DNA of 39,393 bases from Planctomycetaceae bacterium (GTDB lineage Bacteria > Planctomycetota > Planctomycetia > Planctomycetales > Planctomycetaceae): the NCBI GenBank assembly GCA_021732845.1, contig JAKFUF010000166.1, positions 1 to 39,393 of the forward strand, read 5' to 3'. This document shows positions 16,913-25,562 of this stretch, one piece after another; within the stretch, counting starts at the first letter, position 1, and each line of letters begins with the position of its first letter. Below the pieces are notes generated by a model. That model ran no database searches. It was not told the origin of the DNA and saw nothing but the letters and a program-made list of their open reading frames with translations. The translations under genes and the position numbers were made by a program.

Positions 16913-18064
16913 TCAATCCCGTGGCTGAATCGACTTCGGTCCGACCCATTCATTCCAGGACTCGTCATAGCCGTCGTAACGGATCAGGTGCAGGCCGTTC
17001 CAGCCTTCCAGCACGTGGCCGGGATACCATTGTCCATCGACCCGCCAGCGGACCGACACCTTGTGGTTCTTCTCGTAGGTCTTGGGCTGGTACGGCCGCA
17101 CATGATCGGGGTTGAGCCACTCGTCGTAGGAATCGGCGTAGCCGATGTAGTGGACCCTTGAGCGCGGCCCATCTACGTCAACGACCCTGGCCTTGTACCA
17201 GACATCTTTGCTCAGGGCTTCGACCCGCCCGCCGGTGTGCGGGCGGGCGGCTGCGCGAACTGGCTTCAAGCCAGTCTTGGGAGAAAAGTCCTTTCCCGCG
17301 TGGAACATCGACTTCTGGCCTTCCACGAACGCCATTTCCAGTTCCGTGTACCGCGCCAGTTCATCGAGTTGGATGTTCTGGTCGTGGTTGAAGTCGACAT
17401 GGCCGTCGCCGCGAAGCCCCGTCAGGACACTGTCGGTGAAGGTCCAATTGCCGGTCGAACTGTTGTGCGAATAGGAGGACGTCAGCACCGCATAGCTGAT
17501 CCGCGAGTCGGCATGCGTGCGGGCCAGGTCGTACAAAGCACCTGAATAACAGCAATCGGCCATCAGCAGTGCCTTCCGTCCGCGAAACCGCGCGTCGATG
17601 GTTTTGAAGATGCTTGGCACGTTCCAGGCACTGGTGGCCGCCGCGCCCGCATCATAGTTCGCGAACCAGATCTGCCCGCTGGTTCTGTCGCGAAATCCAT
17701 GGCCGCAAAAATAGAAGATCAGCAGCTCGTCCTCGTGGCTCGCCTCCAGCAACTGCTGAAACCGGCTGTCGATCCGCTGCTTGGTAGCCTGGGCATCCTG
17801 CAGATACAGAATGTTTTTCTCGGGGACGCCGAGTTCCTTGAAGGTCTGCACCAGTTGCTCATCACGGCGATTCTTCATCGCCTCGGGGAATGAACTCCAA
17901 TACTCCGGATGCTGCCACTGCAACAGCCCGACGACGCACACCCGCGTCTTGGCCCAGTCGATTCCCGGGTCCGCACGGAGCGGCGCAGCCACGGTGGTGA
18001 GGGCCGCAGAGACAATGACCAACCATGCGCACCTGCGTCCATTCGTCACGGCAATCCCCCCCAT
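16913..18064 (-). CDS. Secreted caspase-like (C14) protein with EF-hand-like loop and Tudor-like repeats
   Basis: Taking ATG 18064 (the frame is open to 18121) gives about 383 residues starting with a signal peptide (hydrophobic about 12-27, ending A-P-L-R-A-D). The caspase fold has the catalytic His in FCGHGF (about 122) and Cys in ADCCYSG (about 172, the second Cys). After it comes a calcium-loop-like D-F-N-H-D-Q-N...D-E-L stretch. The C-terminus carries two Tudor/chromo-barrel-like repeats: WYKARVVD...YADSYDEWL and WRVDGQWYPGHV...YDESWNEWV. Proteases of this kind cleave after Lys/Arg or Asp depending on subtype; specificity is not readable here. The protein is probably periplasmic or exported. 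It is divergent from xerD with about 125 bases between starts. Confidence 0.88.
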   Translation of the reverse strand: MGGIAVTNGRRCAWLVIVSAALTTVAAPLRADPGIDWAKTRVCVVGLLQWQHPEYWSSFPEAMKNRRDEQLVQTFKELGVPEKNILYLQDAQATKQRIDSRFQQLLEASHEDELLIFYFCGHGFRDRTSGQIWFANYDAGAAATSAWNVPSIFKTIDARFRGRKALLMADCCYSGALYDLARTHADSRISYAVLTSSYSHNSSTGNWTFTDSVLTGLRGDGHVDFNHDQNIQLDELARYTELEMAFVEGQKSMFHAGKDFSPKTGLKPVRAAARPHTGGRVEALSKDVWYKARVVDVDGPRSRVHYIGYADSYDEWLNPDHVRPYQPKTYEKNHKVSVRWRVDGQWYPGHVLEGWNGLHLIRYDGYDESWNEWVGPKSIQPRD

Positions 18065-18190
18065 GAACATTGTTGGAGAGTCTATCGACTCAACGGCATC
18101 GTTGAATCGTTTTGTCCTCAAGTCACGGAAAACCAGGCAGTCAAAAGAAGTGGCTCAAGTTTCTCGGCCCGCTGGCCGATGCCTTCAGAG

Positions 18191-19135
18191 ATGCCCCCAC
18201 GCAAACGACCACCTGCCGATTCTGTCGCCACACCCCGGCGCTATGGCGAGCCCAGCCAGCACCTGGAGGGGTTTCTGCATTACACCCGCGCCGAGTGCGG
18301 GATGGCGGAGAACACCCTCAAGGCCTACGGGGCCGACCTGGTGCAGTTTTTTGCCTGGTTCAAAGACCATGAACCCGGCGGGCTGGACGAGGCGAAGCTC
18401 CAGACCTTCTCCGCCTACATGCATCATCTGCATGAACGCGGCCTGGCGGCGACTTCAATTGGTCGGCATCTCGTCTCGATCAAGATGTTCTTCCGGTACC
18501 TCGTGCTGGAAGGGGTGATCCGCGAGAGCGTGGCCGACCTCTTGACTTCGCCAAAGCTGTGGCAGAACCTGCCGCATGTGCTCAGCCCCGAGATGGTGAA
18601 CCAGTTGCTGGCCGCTCCCTCCGGCGATGACCGGTTCCCCCTCCGCGACCGGGCGATGCTCTCGCTGCTTTACGCGACCGGCTGCCGGGCGTCGGAAGTG
18701 GCCAACATGAAGCTCCGCGACCTGCATCTGGCGGAGGGCTACTGCCGGTGCATTGGCAAAGGCAACAAGGAACGGCTGGTGTCGCTGAACCCTGTCGCCA
18801 TCGCCGCCGTGGAAGCTTATCTGACCCACGAACGCCCCAAGCTCGCCCGCGATGGCAGCGACGACCTGCTGCTCAGCAAGCGCGGGAAGGGGCTGACGCG
18901 GATCATGGTCTGGCACCTGGTGAAAAAGTACGCCAGCCGCGCCGGGGCGAGCACGGATGTCAGCCCGCACACACTGCGGCACAGCTTCGCGACGCACATG
19001 CTCGCTGGCGGCGCGGAGATCCGCGCCCTCCAGGAACTTCTCGGCCACGCCAGCATCGCCACCACGCAGATCTACACCCAGGTGGAACACAGCCGGCTGA
19101 AGGCGGTGCATGAGCGATGTCATCCACGCGGATGA
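18191..19135 (+). CDS. xerD: XerC/XerD-type tyrosine recombinase
   Basis: The 314-residue protein has a SAM-like N-terminal DNA-binding domain (about 20-115) and a complete catalytic domain. Catalytic residues are Arg166 (GCRASE), Lys190 (GKGNKER), His260 and Arg263 (HTLRHSF), His286 (LLGHASIATTQIYT) and the nucleophile Tyr295. Length and motifs are those of the chromosome-dimer-resolving Xer family rather than phage integrases. The open frame extends to 17909, but that part overlaps the caspase gene and is not Xer-like; ATG 18179 is an alternative. It acts on dif sites. C versus D cannot be decided from the sequence alone. It ends convergently with nnrE. Confidence 0.94.
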   Translation: MPPRKRPPADSVATPRRYGEPSQHLEGFLHYTRAECGMAENTLKAYGADLVQFFAWFKDHEPGGLDEAKLQTFSAYMHHLHERGLAATSIGRHLVSIKMFFRYLVLEGVIRESVADLLTSPKLWQNLPHVLSPEMVNQLLAAPSGDDRFPLRDRAMLSLLYATGCRASEVANMKLRDLHLAEGYCRCIGKGNKERLVSLNPVAIAAVEAYLTHERPKLARDGSDDLLLSKRGKGLTRIMVWHLVKKYASRAGASTDVSPHTLRHSFATHMLAGGAEIRALQELLGHASIATTQIYTQVEHSRLKAVHERCHPRG

Positions 19136-19223
19136 CGTGCCAATTCTCGATGAATCGGAAAATTCGCTGCCGCCAGAACGGGGTGACCTCTCGGTCACGC
19201 CATTTGAAACCTGACCAGCCTTC

Positions 19224-19919
19224 CTACTCCACTGGCCAGGGTGCATTTGCGTCCTTGCGGAACTGTCGCATCATCGCCCGCGGCAGGCCGATGTGGATCA
19301 CCGACACCTGCCCGGTGTAGGCCGCGGAACCCGGAGCGTCAAACCCGATCTTGCGGCAGACAAGCGTTGCCGTCTGCGTCGCATGGATGCATTCCCCCTG
19401 TGGCTCACCCGTGTCGCAGTCCATGCCAGACGGCAGATCGACCGCCAGCACTTTTTTCGCAGACTCATTGATCGTGCGAATCACCGTCCGGTGAGGTTCA
19501 CGGACCCCACCGGTAAAGCCGGTCCCGAGCAGTGCATCGACGATCCAGTCGGCCGACTTCAGTTCCTCGCGGAGATGCTCGGGCTCGGGGACGCTGAGCC
19601 ACGCCCGGCCGGGAATCTCGGCCTTGCGGATGGCGTGCCAGTTGATCGCCGCGTCATCCGCCAATTCCAGCGGGTCACAAAACAACAGCACCCGTGGCTC
19701 ATACCCATGCAGGTCCAGATGCCGGGCGATGACAAACCCATCCCCGCCATTGTTTCCCTTCCCCGCACAGATCACCACTGGGCCATTGATCCCCAAATCG
19801 ATCAGCCGCTCGGCGATTCCACGACCGGCATTCTCCATCAACACAGCACCGGGAATGCCGTACTCAATGATCGCCTGGCGGTCAATGCCCCGCACCTCTT
19901 CCCGAGTTAACGCACGCAT
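19224..19919 (-). CDS. nnrE: NAD(P)H-hydrate epimerase (YjeF N-terminal domain)
   Basis: The 231-residue protein is a stand-alone YjeF_N domain. It has the N-terminal MENAGRG (about 28-34), the GKGNNGGDG loop (53-61), VDALLGTG (about 130-137), and VDLPSGMDCDTGEP (about 160-173), all in the family order. The enzyme epimerises damaged R-NADHX/NADPHX so that the dehydratase NnrD can repair it. The fused dehydratase domain seen in many bacteria is absent here. It is the last gene of an apparent minus-strand operon, 32 bases after the membrane protein at 19952-20416. Confidence 0.95.
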   Translation of the reverse strand: MRALTREEVRGIDRQAIIEYGIPGAVLMENAGRGIAERLIDLGINGPVVICAGKGNNGGDGFVIARHLDLHGYEPRVLLFCDPLELADDAAINWHAIRKAEIPGRAWLSVPEPEHLREELKSADWIVDALLGTGFTGGVREPHRTVIRTINESAKKVLAVDLPSGMDCDTGEPQGECIHATQTATLVCRKIGFDAPGSAAYTGQVSVIHIGLPRAMMRQFRKDANAPWPVE

Positions 19920-19951
19920 TTGCTGTCACCTGTCGATAAGGAAGTCGTTCC

Positions 19952-20416
19952 TTACGGAATCTTAATATTTCCAGTCCCGGTTGTCTCGCAAGCTGTTGTC
20001 ACTCTACTCTGACGCCTCGCCATTCGCACCCACGAAATGCATTCGCCCAGTATGTCGACGGCCAGGGCACCCAACAGCGACGCAGTGACGGCCCCGAATC
20101 CAAGGCGGTTGACGCTGAGCAGACCGTCAAGGCGCGAGGCTGAGCGGCCTCCAACCTCGGGGGCGACCATCCAACCCAAAACGGCTCCCACGGCGATGCG
20201 CCACAGTGGGGAACTGTGCCAGCGACTCGCGGGGAACACGCAGCGGCAGGCCGCATAGCCCCCAATCGCGACCCACCAGCAGACGGCGGGCGGTTCACCG
20301 CGGTCCCAGCCTTGCAGGTAGAGCAGTGCGGCAACGAGCCAAGCCACCGTGCCACAGGCGACGGGAAGCGCAAAGCGGTTCGATGGTGAAACCGTGGCTC
20401 GGTCTGGATCTGTCAT
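19952..20416 (-). CDS. Small membrane protein of unknown function
   Basis: The 154-residue protein has three to four hydrophobic segments (about 17-35, 44-58, 72-86 and 108-125) and a polar, possibly disordered C-terminus. I recognise no family. Its ATG overlaps the stop of the upstream gene by 4 bases (ATGA-type arrangement), which supports translational coupling to 20413-20898. It lies between that gene and nnrE in the same operon. Confidence 0.7.
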   Translation of the reverse strand: MTDPDRATVSPSNRFALPVACGTVAWLVAALLYLQGWDRGEPPAVCWWVAIGGYAACRCVFPASRWHSSPLWRIAVGAVLGWMVAPEVGGRSASRLDGLLSVNRLGFGAVTASLLGALAVDILGECISWVRMARRQSRVTTACETTGTGNIKIP

Positions 20417-20898
20417 GGAGATTCGCCCGAAGCCAACCGCAACTGGTCAAACCATGCTCGAACCTTGTCGTCCGCGATCCTCGGCTCATTGCGTTGCAGG
20501 CAGGATAGGACTTCCTCAGCGATTTTCCGCGATTCTTCCTCTGGTGGACTGAAAAGCGAAACCACAAGTTCGATCTCCTTTAACGTGTGGTATGAGCCGT
20601 GATACCTGTAGTGTGGGGAGACTGGAAACAACAACGTCTGTGTCCGCACCGTCCGCCAGGCCGGTATTTCATGATGAAGGCCAACCAACCGGCTGACATA
20701 CGTGTCCTGCTTTCTTGAGATCAGCGGAAAGCTGCCCACATTGATGCGCCAGCGGGTCATCCCCGACCGCACATCCAGCGACACCTCCTCCTCGGCGATG
20801 ACCGCCACCAGGGTGACAACCAACAACGACACCATGCCGACAATCAGCACCCACGGAAAGACATCGTGGGACAAGAGTGTTCTACGGAGGAATTGCAT
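20413..20898 (-). CDS. Single-pass membrane-anchored protein of unknown function
   Basis: The 161-residue protein has one N-terminal membrane segment (about 14-34), then a soluble domain with W-R-I-N-V-G-S-F-P, RTQTLLFPVSPHYRYHGSY and a C-terminal helical part. No known domain is recognised. It overlaps the next gene by 4 bases and follows 20933-21724 by 34 bases, so the three membrane genes probably form one transcription unit and perhaps one complex. Confidence 0.7.
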   Translation of the reverse strand: MQFLRRTLLSHDVFPWVLIVGMVSLLVVTLVAVIAEEEVSLDVRSGMTRWRINVGSFPLISRKQDTYVSRLVGLHHEIPAWRTVRTQTLLFPVSPHYRYHGSYHTLKEIELVVSLFSPPEEESRKIAEEVLSCLQRNEPRIADDKVRAWFDQLRLASGESP

Positions 20899-20932
20899 GG
20901 GATGGCTCCCCGCGGTATGGAAACGACGCTCA

Positions 20933-21724
20933 TCATTGTGGCTGGATCAGTTCAATCTCGTCATTCAGCAGTTCCCACCAGCATTCCGCCGGCGTGCGGG
21001 CAATGTAGCGGGCGAAGCGGAACAACTGCCAGGCGGGCAAAGTCAGCAGCACGCCCCACACCGTCCCGGCGATCAGCACTTCCTGCAGTCCAGGGCCGCG
21101 ATTGAAGAGAACCTGGTACGTCACTGAGCCCACGATCAGCACGTCCGCCAGCGTGAGCAGCACGATGGCCAGATTGACCACCCAGCGCACGCGGTTGGAC
21201 GTTCCGAGCAGGGCCGGGGGAAAGGTGCCGTAGCGCCGTGACTGGTGGAACTGTTCGTCAATCCACAGGGGCACCCGATGACTGCGGGCAATGACCGCCG
21301 CCACCGTCGCGAACGCCGTCCCGAGCATCGCGCCCACAAACACCAGCGACATCGCGCCAATGAACTTGTCCACATGGATGGGAACCCTGAACAGTGCGTC
21401 TGCCAGGACGATCAGACAGCACAGCAGCAAGGCGGCCCCGCCAATCCGAAAGGCGGCCCGCGCCAGACAAAAATACGAAACCGCGCTGCCGCGTGGCTGG
21501 AACGGATCGCTCCGGGCCCACAGGGCGCTCAACAGGTCCGGACCGCCAAATTTGAAACAGGTGACGGCAATTCCCAGGGCGACGTTCGATGTCAGTTCAA
21601 ACACGACAAACCCGAGTGTGATGAACACCCACAACGAGCTGTCCCACACCCAGCCGAGGGGCGACCAGTCGGTCTCCGGTTCCTCGTCGGAGAATTCAGT
21701 GGGGTCAGCGTCATCACGAATCAT
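20933..21724 (-). CDS. Multi-pass membrane protein of unknown function
   Basis: The 263-residue protein starts with an acidic cytoplasmic tail, followed by about six hydrophobic segments (about 28-55, 87-110, 118-145, 183-205, 212-228 and 230-245) and a short acidic tail ending ELIQPQ. No family is recognised. The start lies 33 bases after the uvrB stop on the same strand. Similar multi-pass proteins of unknown function are frequent in planctomycete genomes. Confidence 0.75.
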   Translation of the reverse strand: MIRDDADPTEFSDEEPETDWSPLGWVWDSSLWVFITLGFVVFELTSNVALGIAVTCFKFGGPDLLSALWARSDPFQPRGSAVSYFCLARAAFRIGGAALLLCCLIVLADALFRVPIHVDKFIGAMSLVFVGAMLGTAFATVAAVIARSHRVPLWIDEQFHQSRRYGTFPPALLGTSNRVRWVVNLAIVLLTLADVLIVGSVTYQVLFNRGPGLQEVLIAGTVWGVLLTLPAWQLFRFARYIARTPAECWWELLNDEIELIQPQ

Positions 21725-21757
21725 GAGAGTCGGGGCTCCGTCGTCCAGTTCAAGATC

Positions 21758-23836
21758 TCACCGTTCCGGCTTTGGCACCCGGCCACCGCCTCCGCCGCGT
21801 TTTCCCTTCCGCGCGGGCTTGCTTGGCTGAGACTTGGCGAACGCTTCTTCCTGGGCCTTCAGCGGCACCTCCAGTTGCTTTTTGTATTTCACGATCTGGT
21901 CCCGCAGGGCCGCGGCGCGTTCGTAGTTCTGGCCCTGGGCCTCGCGGAGCATTTCGGCTTCCAATTCGCCGATCAGTTCCAGCGTGACCATCTGCCGTTC
22001 ACCGAGTCCGGCGGCTTCCGTCGCCAGGCGGCGGGCGGCGATTTCTTCATCGATCCCCTTGCGGATCGCCTTCTTGATCGTCTCCGGGGTAATGCCATGC
22101 TCTTTGTTATAGGCGATCTGCAGGACGCGGCGGCGGTTGGTTTCGTCCATCGCCCGCTGCATGCTGTCGGTGACGTTGTCAGCGTAGAGATACACCTCGG
22201 CGTTCACATTCCGAGCGGTCCGGCCGATCGTTTGAATCAGGCTCGTCTCGCTCCGCAAGAAGCCTTCCTTGTCGGCGTCGAGAATGGCCACGAGGGAAAC
22301 TTCCGGCAGGTCCAGCCCTTCGCGCAGCAGGTTGACGCCGACCACCGCGTCAAACTTGCCCTCGCGCAGCTCTCGCAGAATTTCGACGCGGGCCAGAGCA
22401 TCCAGTTCGGAATGCAACCACGCGCATTTCAGGCCTTCTTCCTGCAGATAGTTGGTCAAATCTTCGGCCAGCCGCTTGGTGAGCGTGGTGACCAGCGTCC
22501 GCTCGCCCATTGCCGTCCGTTTTTTGATCTGCTCGATCAGGTGCTGCACCTGGCCCCGGGCGGGGACGACGTGAACCGTGGGATCAATCAGCCCGGTCGG
22601 GCGGATGACCATCTGCACCACTTCGCCTTCGGTCTGGTCCGTCTCCCATTCCGCCGGCGTGGCTGACACAAACACTGTTTGCAGGTTTCGCGCCCGCCAC
22701 TCTTCGAACTTGAGCGGGCGGTTGTCCATGGCGCACGGCAGCCGGAAGCCGTGTTCCACCAGCGTCGTCTTGCGGGAAAAGTCGCCGGCAAACATCGCCC
22801 GCACCTGGGGCGCGGTGACATGCGACTCATCCACGAACATCAAAGCATCGGGCGGGAAGAAGTCAAACAGCGTAAACGGTGGCTCACCCGGTTTCCGCCC
22901 GGCCAATGGGCGGCTGTAGTTCTCAATCCCCGGGCAATAGCCCACTTCCTGCATCATCTCCAGGTCATACCGCGTGCGGGCCGCCAGCCGCTGGGCTTCC
23001 AGCAGCTTCCCCTCCTTGCGGAACCACGCCAGCCGCTCTTCCAGTTCGTTGCGGATCTCTTCGATCGCCTTCAAAATCCGGTCCTGCGGCAGCACGAAGT
23101 GCTTCGCCGGATAGATGTACGCCTCGGTGACCTTCTGGATCTCCACGCCAGAAACCGGGTTGAACGTCGAAATCGCTTCGATGTCATCGCCCCAGAACTC
23201 GATCCGGTAGGCGAACTCTTCATAGGCCGGCCAGAGTTCCACCACGTCGCCGCGGACACGGAAGCGGCTGCGTTCAAACGCCACATCGTTCCGCTCGTAC
23301 TGGATGTCGATCAGCTTCGAGAGCATCACGTCCCGGTCGAGCGGTTCGCCGACGCGGACGGGGATCATCATTTCCAGGTAGTCTTTGGGCGAACCCAGCC
23401 CGTAGATGCAGCTCACCGTGGCCACGACGATCACATCGCGGCGGCTGACCAGGGCACTGGTGGCCGAGAGCCGCAGGCGGTCGATCTCCTCGTTGATCGA
23501 CGCGTCTTTCTCGATGTAGATGTCGCGCTGCGGGATGTACGCCTCGGGCTGGTAGTAGTCGTAGTAGCTGACGAAGTAAGCCACGGCGTTGTGCGGGAAA
23601 AACTCCTTGAACTCCGAGTACAACTGCGCCGCCAGCGTCTTGTTGTGCGACAAGATCAGCGTCGGCCGCTGCGCCGCCTGAATCACGTTCGCCATCGTGA
23701 ACGTCTTGCCGGAGCCCGTCACGCCCAGCAGCACCTGGTCCCGCTTCCCGGCCTCAAGGCCCTGAATCAGCGAGGCGATCGCCTTCGGCTGATCCCCGGC
23801 GGGCTGGTAGTCGCTGACAAGTCGAAACGGCGGCAT
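21758..23836 (-). CDS. uvrB: UvrABC system protein B
   Basis: Starting at ATG 23836 the protein has 692 residues and begins M-P-P-F-R-L-V-S, like other UvrB proteins. Walker A is GVTGSGKT (38-45) and the DNA-clamping beta-hairpin has [10 protein letters not shown] (91-100). FVDESH is the Walker B region. C-terminal helicase motifs include [19 protein letters not shown] and the UVR domain that contacts UvrC (about 620-660). It is the damage-verifying helicase of nucleotide excision repair. The frame is open further upstream to 24040, but that part crosses a dispersed repeat at 23845-23878 and is not UvrB-like. It is the first gene of an apparent operon with three membrane genes and nnrE. Confidence 0.97.
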   Translation of the reverse strand: MPPFRLVSDYQPAGDQPKAIASLIQGLEAGKRDQVLLGVTGSGKTFTMANVIQAAQRPTLILSHNKTLAAQLYSEFKEFFPHNAVAYFVSYYDYYQPEAYIPQRDIYIEKDASINEEIDRLRLSATSALVSRRDVIVVATVSCIYGLGSPKDYLEMMIPVRVGEPLDRDVMLSKLIDIQYERNDVAFERSRFRVRGDVVELWPAYEEFAYRIEFWGDDIEAISTFNPVSGVEIQKVTEAYIYPAKHFVLPQDRILKAIEEIRNELEERLAWFRKEGKLLEAQRLAARTRYDLEMMQEVGYCPGIENYSRPLAGRKPGEPPFTLFDFFPPDALMFVDESHVTAPQVRAMFAGDFSRKTTLVEHGFRLPCAMDNRPLKFEEWRARNLQTVFVSATPAEWETDQTEGEVVQMVIRPTGLIDPTVHVVPARGQVQHLIEQIKKRTAMGERTLVTTLTKRLAEDLTNYLQEEGLKCAWLHSELDALARVEILRELREGKFDAVVGVNLLREGLDLPEVSLVAILDADKEGFLRSETSLIQTIGRTARNVNAEVYLYADNVTDSMQRAMDETNRRRVLQIAYNKEHGITPETIKKAIRKGIDEEIAARRLATEAAGLGERQMVTLELIGELEAEMLREAQGQNYERAAALRDQIVKYKKQLEVPLKAQEEAFAKSQPSKPARKGKRGGGGGRVPKPER

Positions 23837-23844
23837 GGGGGAAG

Positions 23845-23878
23845 ATTTTCGATTTTCGATGTGGGATTTTCGATTGGT
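23845..23878 (+). repeat. Dispersed AT-rich repeat (TTTTCGATTTTCGAT type)
   Basis: This 34-base element directly upstream of the uvrB start matches, with a few changes and a one-base offset, the left arm of the repeat inside the HNH gene (29567-29601). Read from the minus strand it would encode a peptide of the S-K/H-I-E-N-R-K-S type. It lies only about 9 bases from the uvrB ATG, so it forms the immediate 5' untranslated region. Confidence 0.75.
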
Positions 23879-23971
23879 TGTGCGACACAATCGCATGCGC
23901 GCGGCGATCGGGCCGCGGTCGGTGTATACTGTGCGGGCAGGCACTTCGCCCTCATTATAGGCGATGACCAG

Positions 23972-24562
23972 ATGGCTGAAGAAATCATCGCCGGTGAAAT
24001 CCCGCGGCGGGATGTTCCAGCGGTCGGGCCGCCGCCGCATGCGTGGCTCAACCTCCGCCGTGTGGTCCTCCTCACGCTGGTTGTTGTGTTTGGTGGTCTG
24101 ACAGGGGTGGGCCTGCGCACGTACCAGCGGTCGGCGGCAATTTGGCGATTGCGGAAGATGCCTGGTGGCGGTGGGGGACCGGAAGGAGCCCCCGCAGTAT
24201 CAGTTGAACCGGCGGCCTGGCACAAGTCGGCGACAGCATGGCGGCGGACCCTGCCCAAGTGGCTCAACCGCACGGTTTACCAAGGACTTACATACGTCCC
24301 GGACGGGTGGAGTCAGGAAGTCCGCGCGGTGTCGCTCCCGCAGTCCATCGCCACGGACGCCGACATGCAGCATCTCTGGCACCTGCCCGAACTGCGCTCG
24401 CTCAACATCCGCAAGACGAAGGTGACCGACGCCTCGCTTCCCGCCCTGCTGAGCCTGAAGCGGCTGACCTTCCTGAACATCCGCAACACGCAGATCAGCG
24501 AAGCGGGGTTTGAACAACTGAAGGCGGCGCTGCCGCAGGCGAAGATCTACTGGGCGCGCTGA
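23972..24562 (+). CDS. Small membrane-anchored leucine-rich repeat protein
   Basis: The 196-residue protein has a short N-terminal cytoplasmic part, one membrane segment (about 32-48), a Gly-rich linker (about 67-75) and a C-terminal LRR-like section with [22 protein letters not shown] (quoted in part: [13 protein letters not shown]) and [19 protein letters not shown] 23972 is the first start outside the uvrB gene. The frame stays open far upstream, but that part is antisense to uvrB. It is divergent from uvrB with about 135 bases between starts. The function is unknown; it is probably a protein-interaction module facing the periplasm. Confidence 0.72.
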   Translation: MAEEIIAGEIPRRDVPAVGPPPHAWLNLRRVVLLTLVVVFGGLTGVGLRTYQRSAAIWRLRKMPGGGGGPEGAPAVSVEPAAWHKSATAWRRTLPKWLNRTVYQGLTYVPDGWSQEVRAVSLPQSIATDADMQHLWHLPELRSLNIRKTKVTDASLPALLSLKRLTFLNIRNTQISEAGFEQLKAALPQAKIYWAR

Positions 24563-24572
24563 ATAGCCCGGC

Positions 24573-24647
24573 GTGATACCGGGACACCGCCCGTGGATCG
24601 GGAGTGAGCGTCAGCGAGCGGATCCGCGACAGGTGTCCCGGAATCAC
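24573..24647. repeat. REP-like long hairpin, single inverted copy of the 90-bp array element
   Basis: The ends GTGAT and ATCAC enclose nested pairs CCGGGACACC/GGTGTCCCGG and GTGGATC/GGATCCGC, with a loop containing GTGAGCGTCAGCGAGC. The loop is the reverse complement of the loop in the array at 9286-9566 and the stem plan is the same, but much of the stem sequence differs with compensating changes. It lies between the convergent ends of the LRR membrane gene (+) and trpG (-), so it could also serve as a bidirectional terminator. Confidence 0.85.
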
Positions 24648-24666
24648 GCAATATGTACACAGTGGC

Positions 24667-25248
24667 TCAGACCGTCAAAAAATTCCGCAGCAGATCGATC
24701 CCGCCCTGCGTCAGGAAGCTTTCGGGGTGGAACTGGACGCCGTGAATGGGGAATGTCTTGTGGCGCACGCCCATCACTTCGCGCTGCTGGCCGGCATCCT
24801 GCGTCCACGCGGTGACGATCAGGTCCTGATGCAGGTCATCGGGCCGTACCACCAGGCTGTGGTAACGGGTGGCGATGAACGGATTTTCGAGGCCGGCAAA
24901 CACGCCCGTGTTGTCGTGATGAATCGGCGACACCTTGCCGTGCATCAGGCGGTCGGCGCGGTTCACCTCCCACCCGAACACTTCGCCGATGCATTGATGC
25001 CCCAGGCACACGCCCAGGACGGGGAGCCGGGGGCCGAACTGCTCAATCACCGCCTTCGAGATTCCCGCTTCGCGCGGAGTGCAGGGACCGGGCGAAACGA
25101 TGATCCGCTCCGGCCGCAGCGCCGCGATCTCTTCGAGCGTGATCTGGTCGTTGCGGTACACCCGCAGGTCGAGCCCGGCGTCAATCTCGCCAAACCGCTG
25201 GACGATGTTGTAGGTGAAGGAATCGTAGTTGTCGATCAGCAGTAACAT
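24667..25248 (-). CDS. trpG: Anthranilate/aminodeoxychorismate synthase glutamine amidotransferase subunit
   Basis: The 193-residue class I glutamine amidotransferase begins with IDNYDSFTYN, typical of TrpG/PabA. The triad is Cys81 (LGVCLGHQ), His174 and Glu176 (QFHPES). SPGPCTP (about 52-58) and RYHSL (about 128-132) are also family signatures. It releases ammonia from glutamine for the chorismate-using partner (TrpE or PabB), giving anthranilate or aminodeoxychorismate; many bacteria use one subunit for both. No trpE or pabB is nearby, so the two roles cannot be separated. It appears to be a single-gene unit ending beside the hairpin at 24573-24647. Confidence 0.93.
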   Translation of the reverse strand: MLLLIDNYDSFTYNIVQRFGEIDAGLDLRVYRNDQITLEEIAALRPERIIVSPGPCTPREAGISKAVIEQFGPRLPVLGVCLGHQCIGEVFGWEVNRADRLMHGKVSPIHHDNTGVFAGLENPFIATRYHSLVVRPDDLHQDLIVTAWTQDAGQQREVMGVRHKTFPIHGVQFHPESFLTQGGIDLLRNFLTV

Positions 25249-25562
25249 TCGTCCCCCGCCGGGTCCTCCGCGAGCTGCGCCCGTGGCTCAACAGACAGCG
25301 CCCGGCCGAAAAGGTTCAACCGCAGACTGTCGTTCCCTGCAATTTAACATGCCCACGGCAGCGTCGAAAGTCGCCGAGCGTCAACGATCAGTGCCCGACG
25401 CGTGGAGGGTGACAGCCCTCCCCAGCTTAAAAAGCCGCCAGCCTTGCCACGTGTCGGCTTGCCTGCCGGTACCATCGTCCAATGGAACAAAAGCGCCCTT
25501 TTCAACCACAGACGCGATATACTCTGGCTCCTGTCGTTTCAGAAACACTCTGAAGTCTCATC
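25249..25562. other. Intergenic region between divergent trpG and kinase genes
   Basis: No supported gene. It should hold the promoters of trpG (-) and the kinase (+). A 6-bp hairpin GGAGGG/CCCTCC lies at 25404-25421 with a T-run (on the minus strand) before rather than after it, so it is not a standard terminator. One octamer GTGGCTCA lies near 25282. Confidence 0.5.

Noticed and set aside
22679-23971. Long plus-strand open frame continuous with the small LRR membrane gene
   Set aside because: It is antisense to uvrB, whose motifs are complete; GC-rich third positions keep the opposite frame open. Only the part from 23972 is protein-like.
25404-25421. Intrinsic terminator
   Set aside because: The hairpin has its T-run on the wrong side for either strand and lies between two gene starts.
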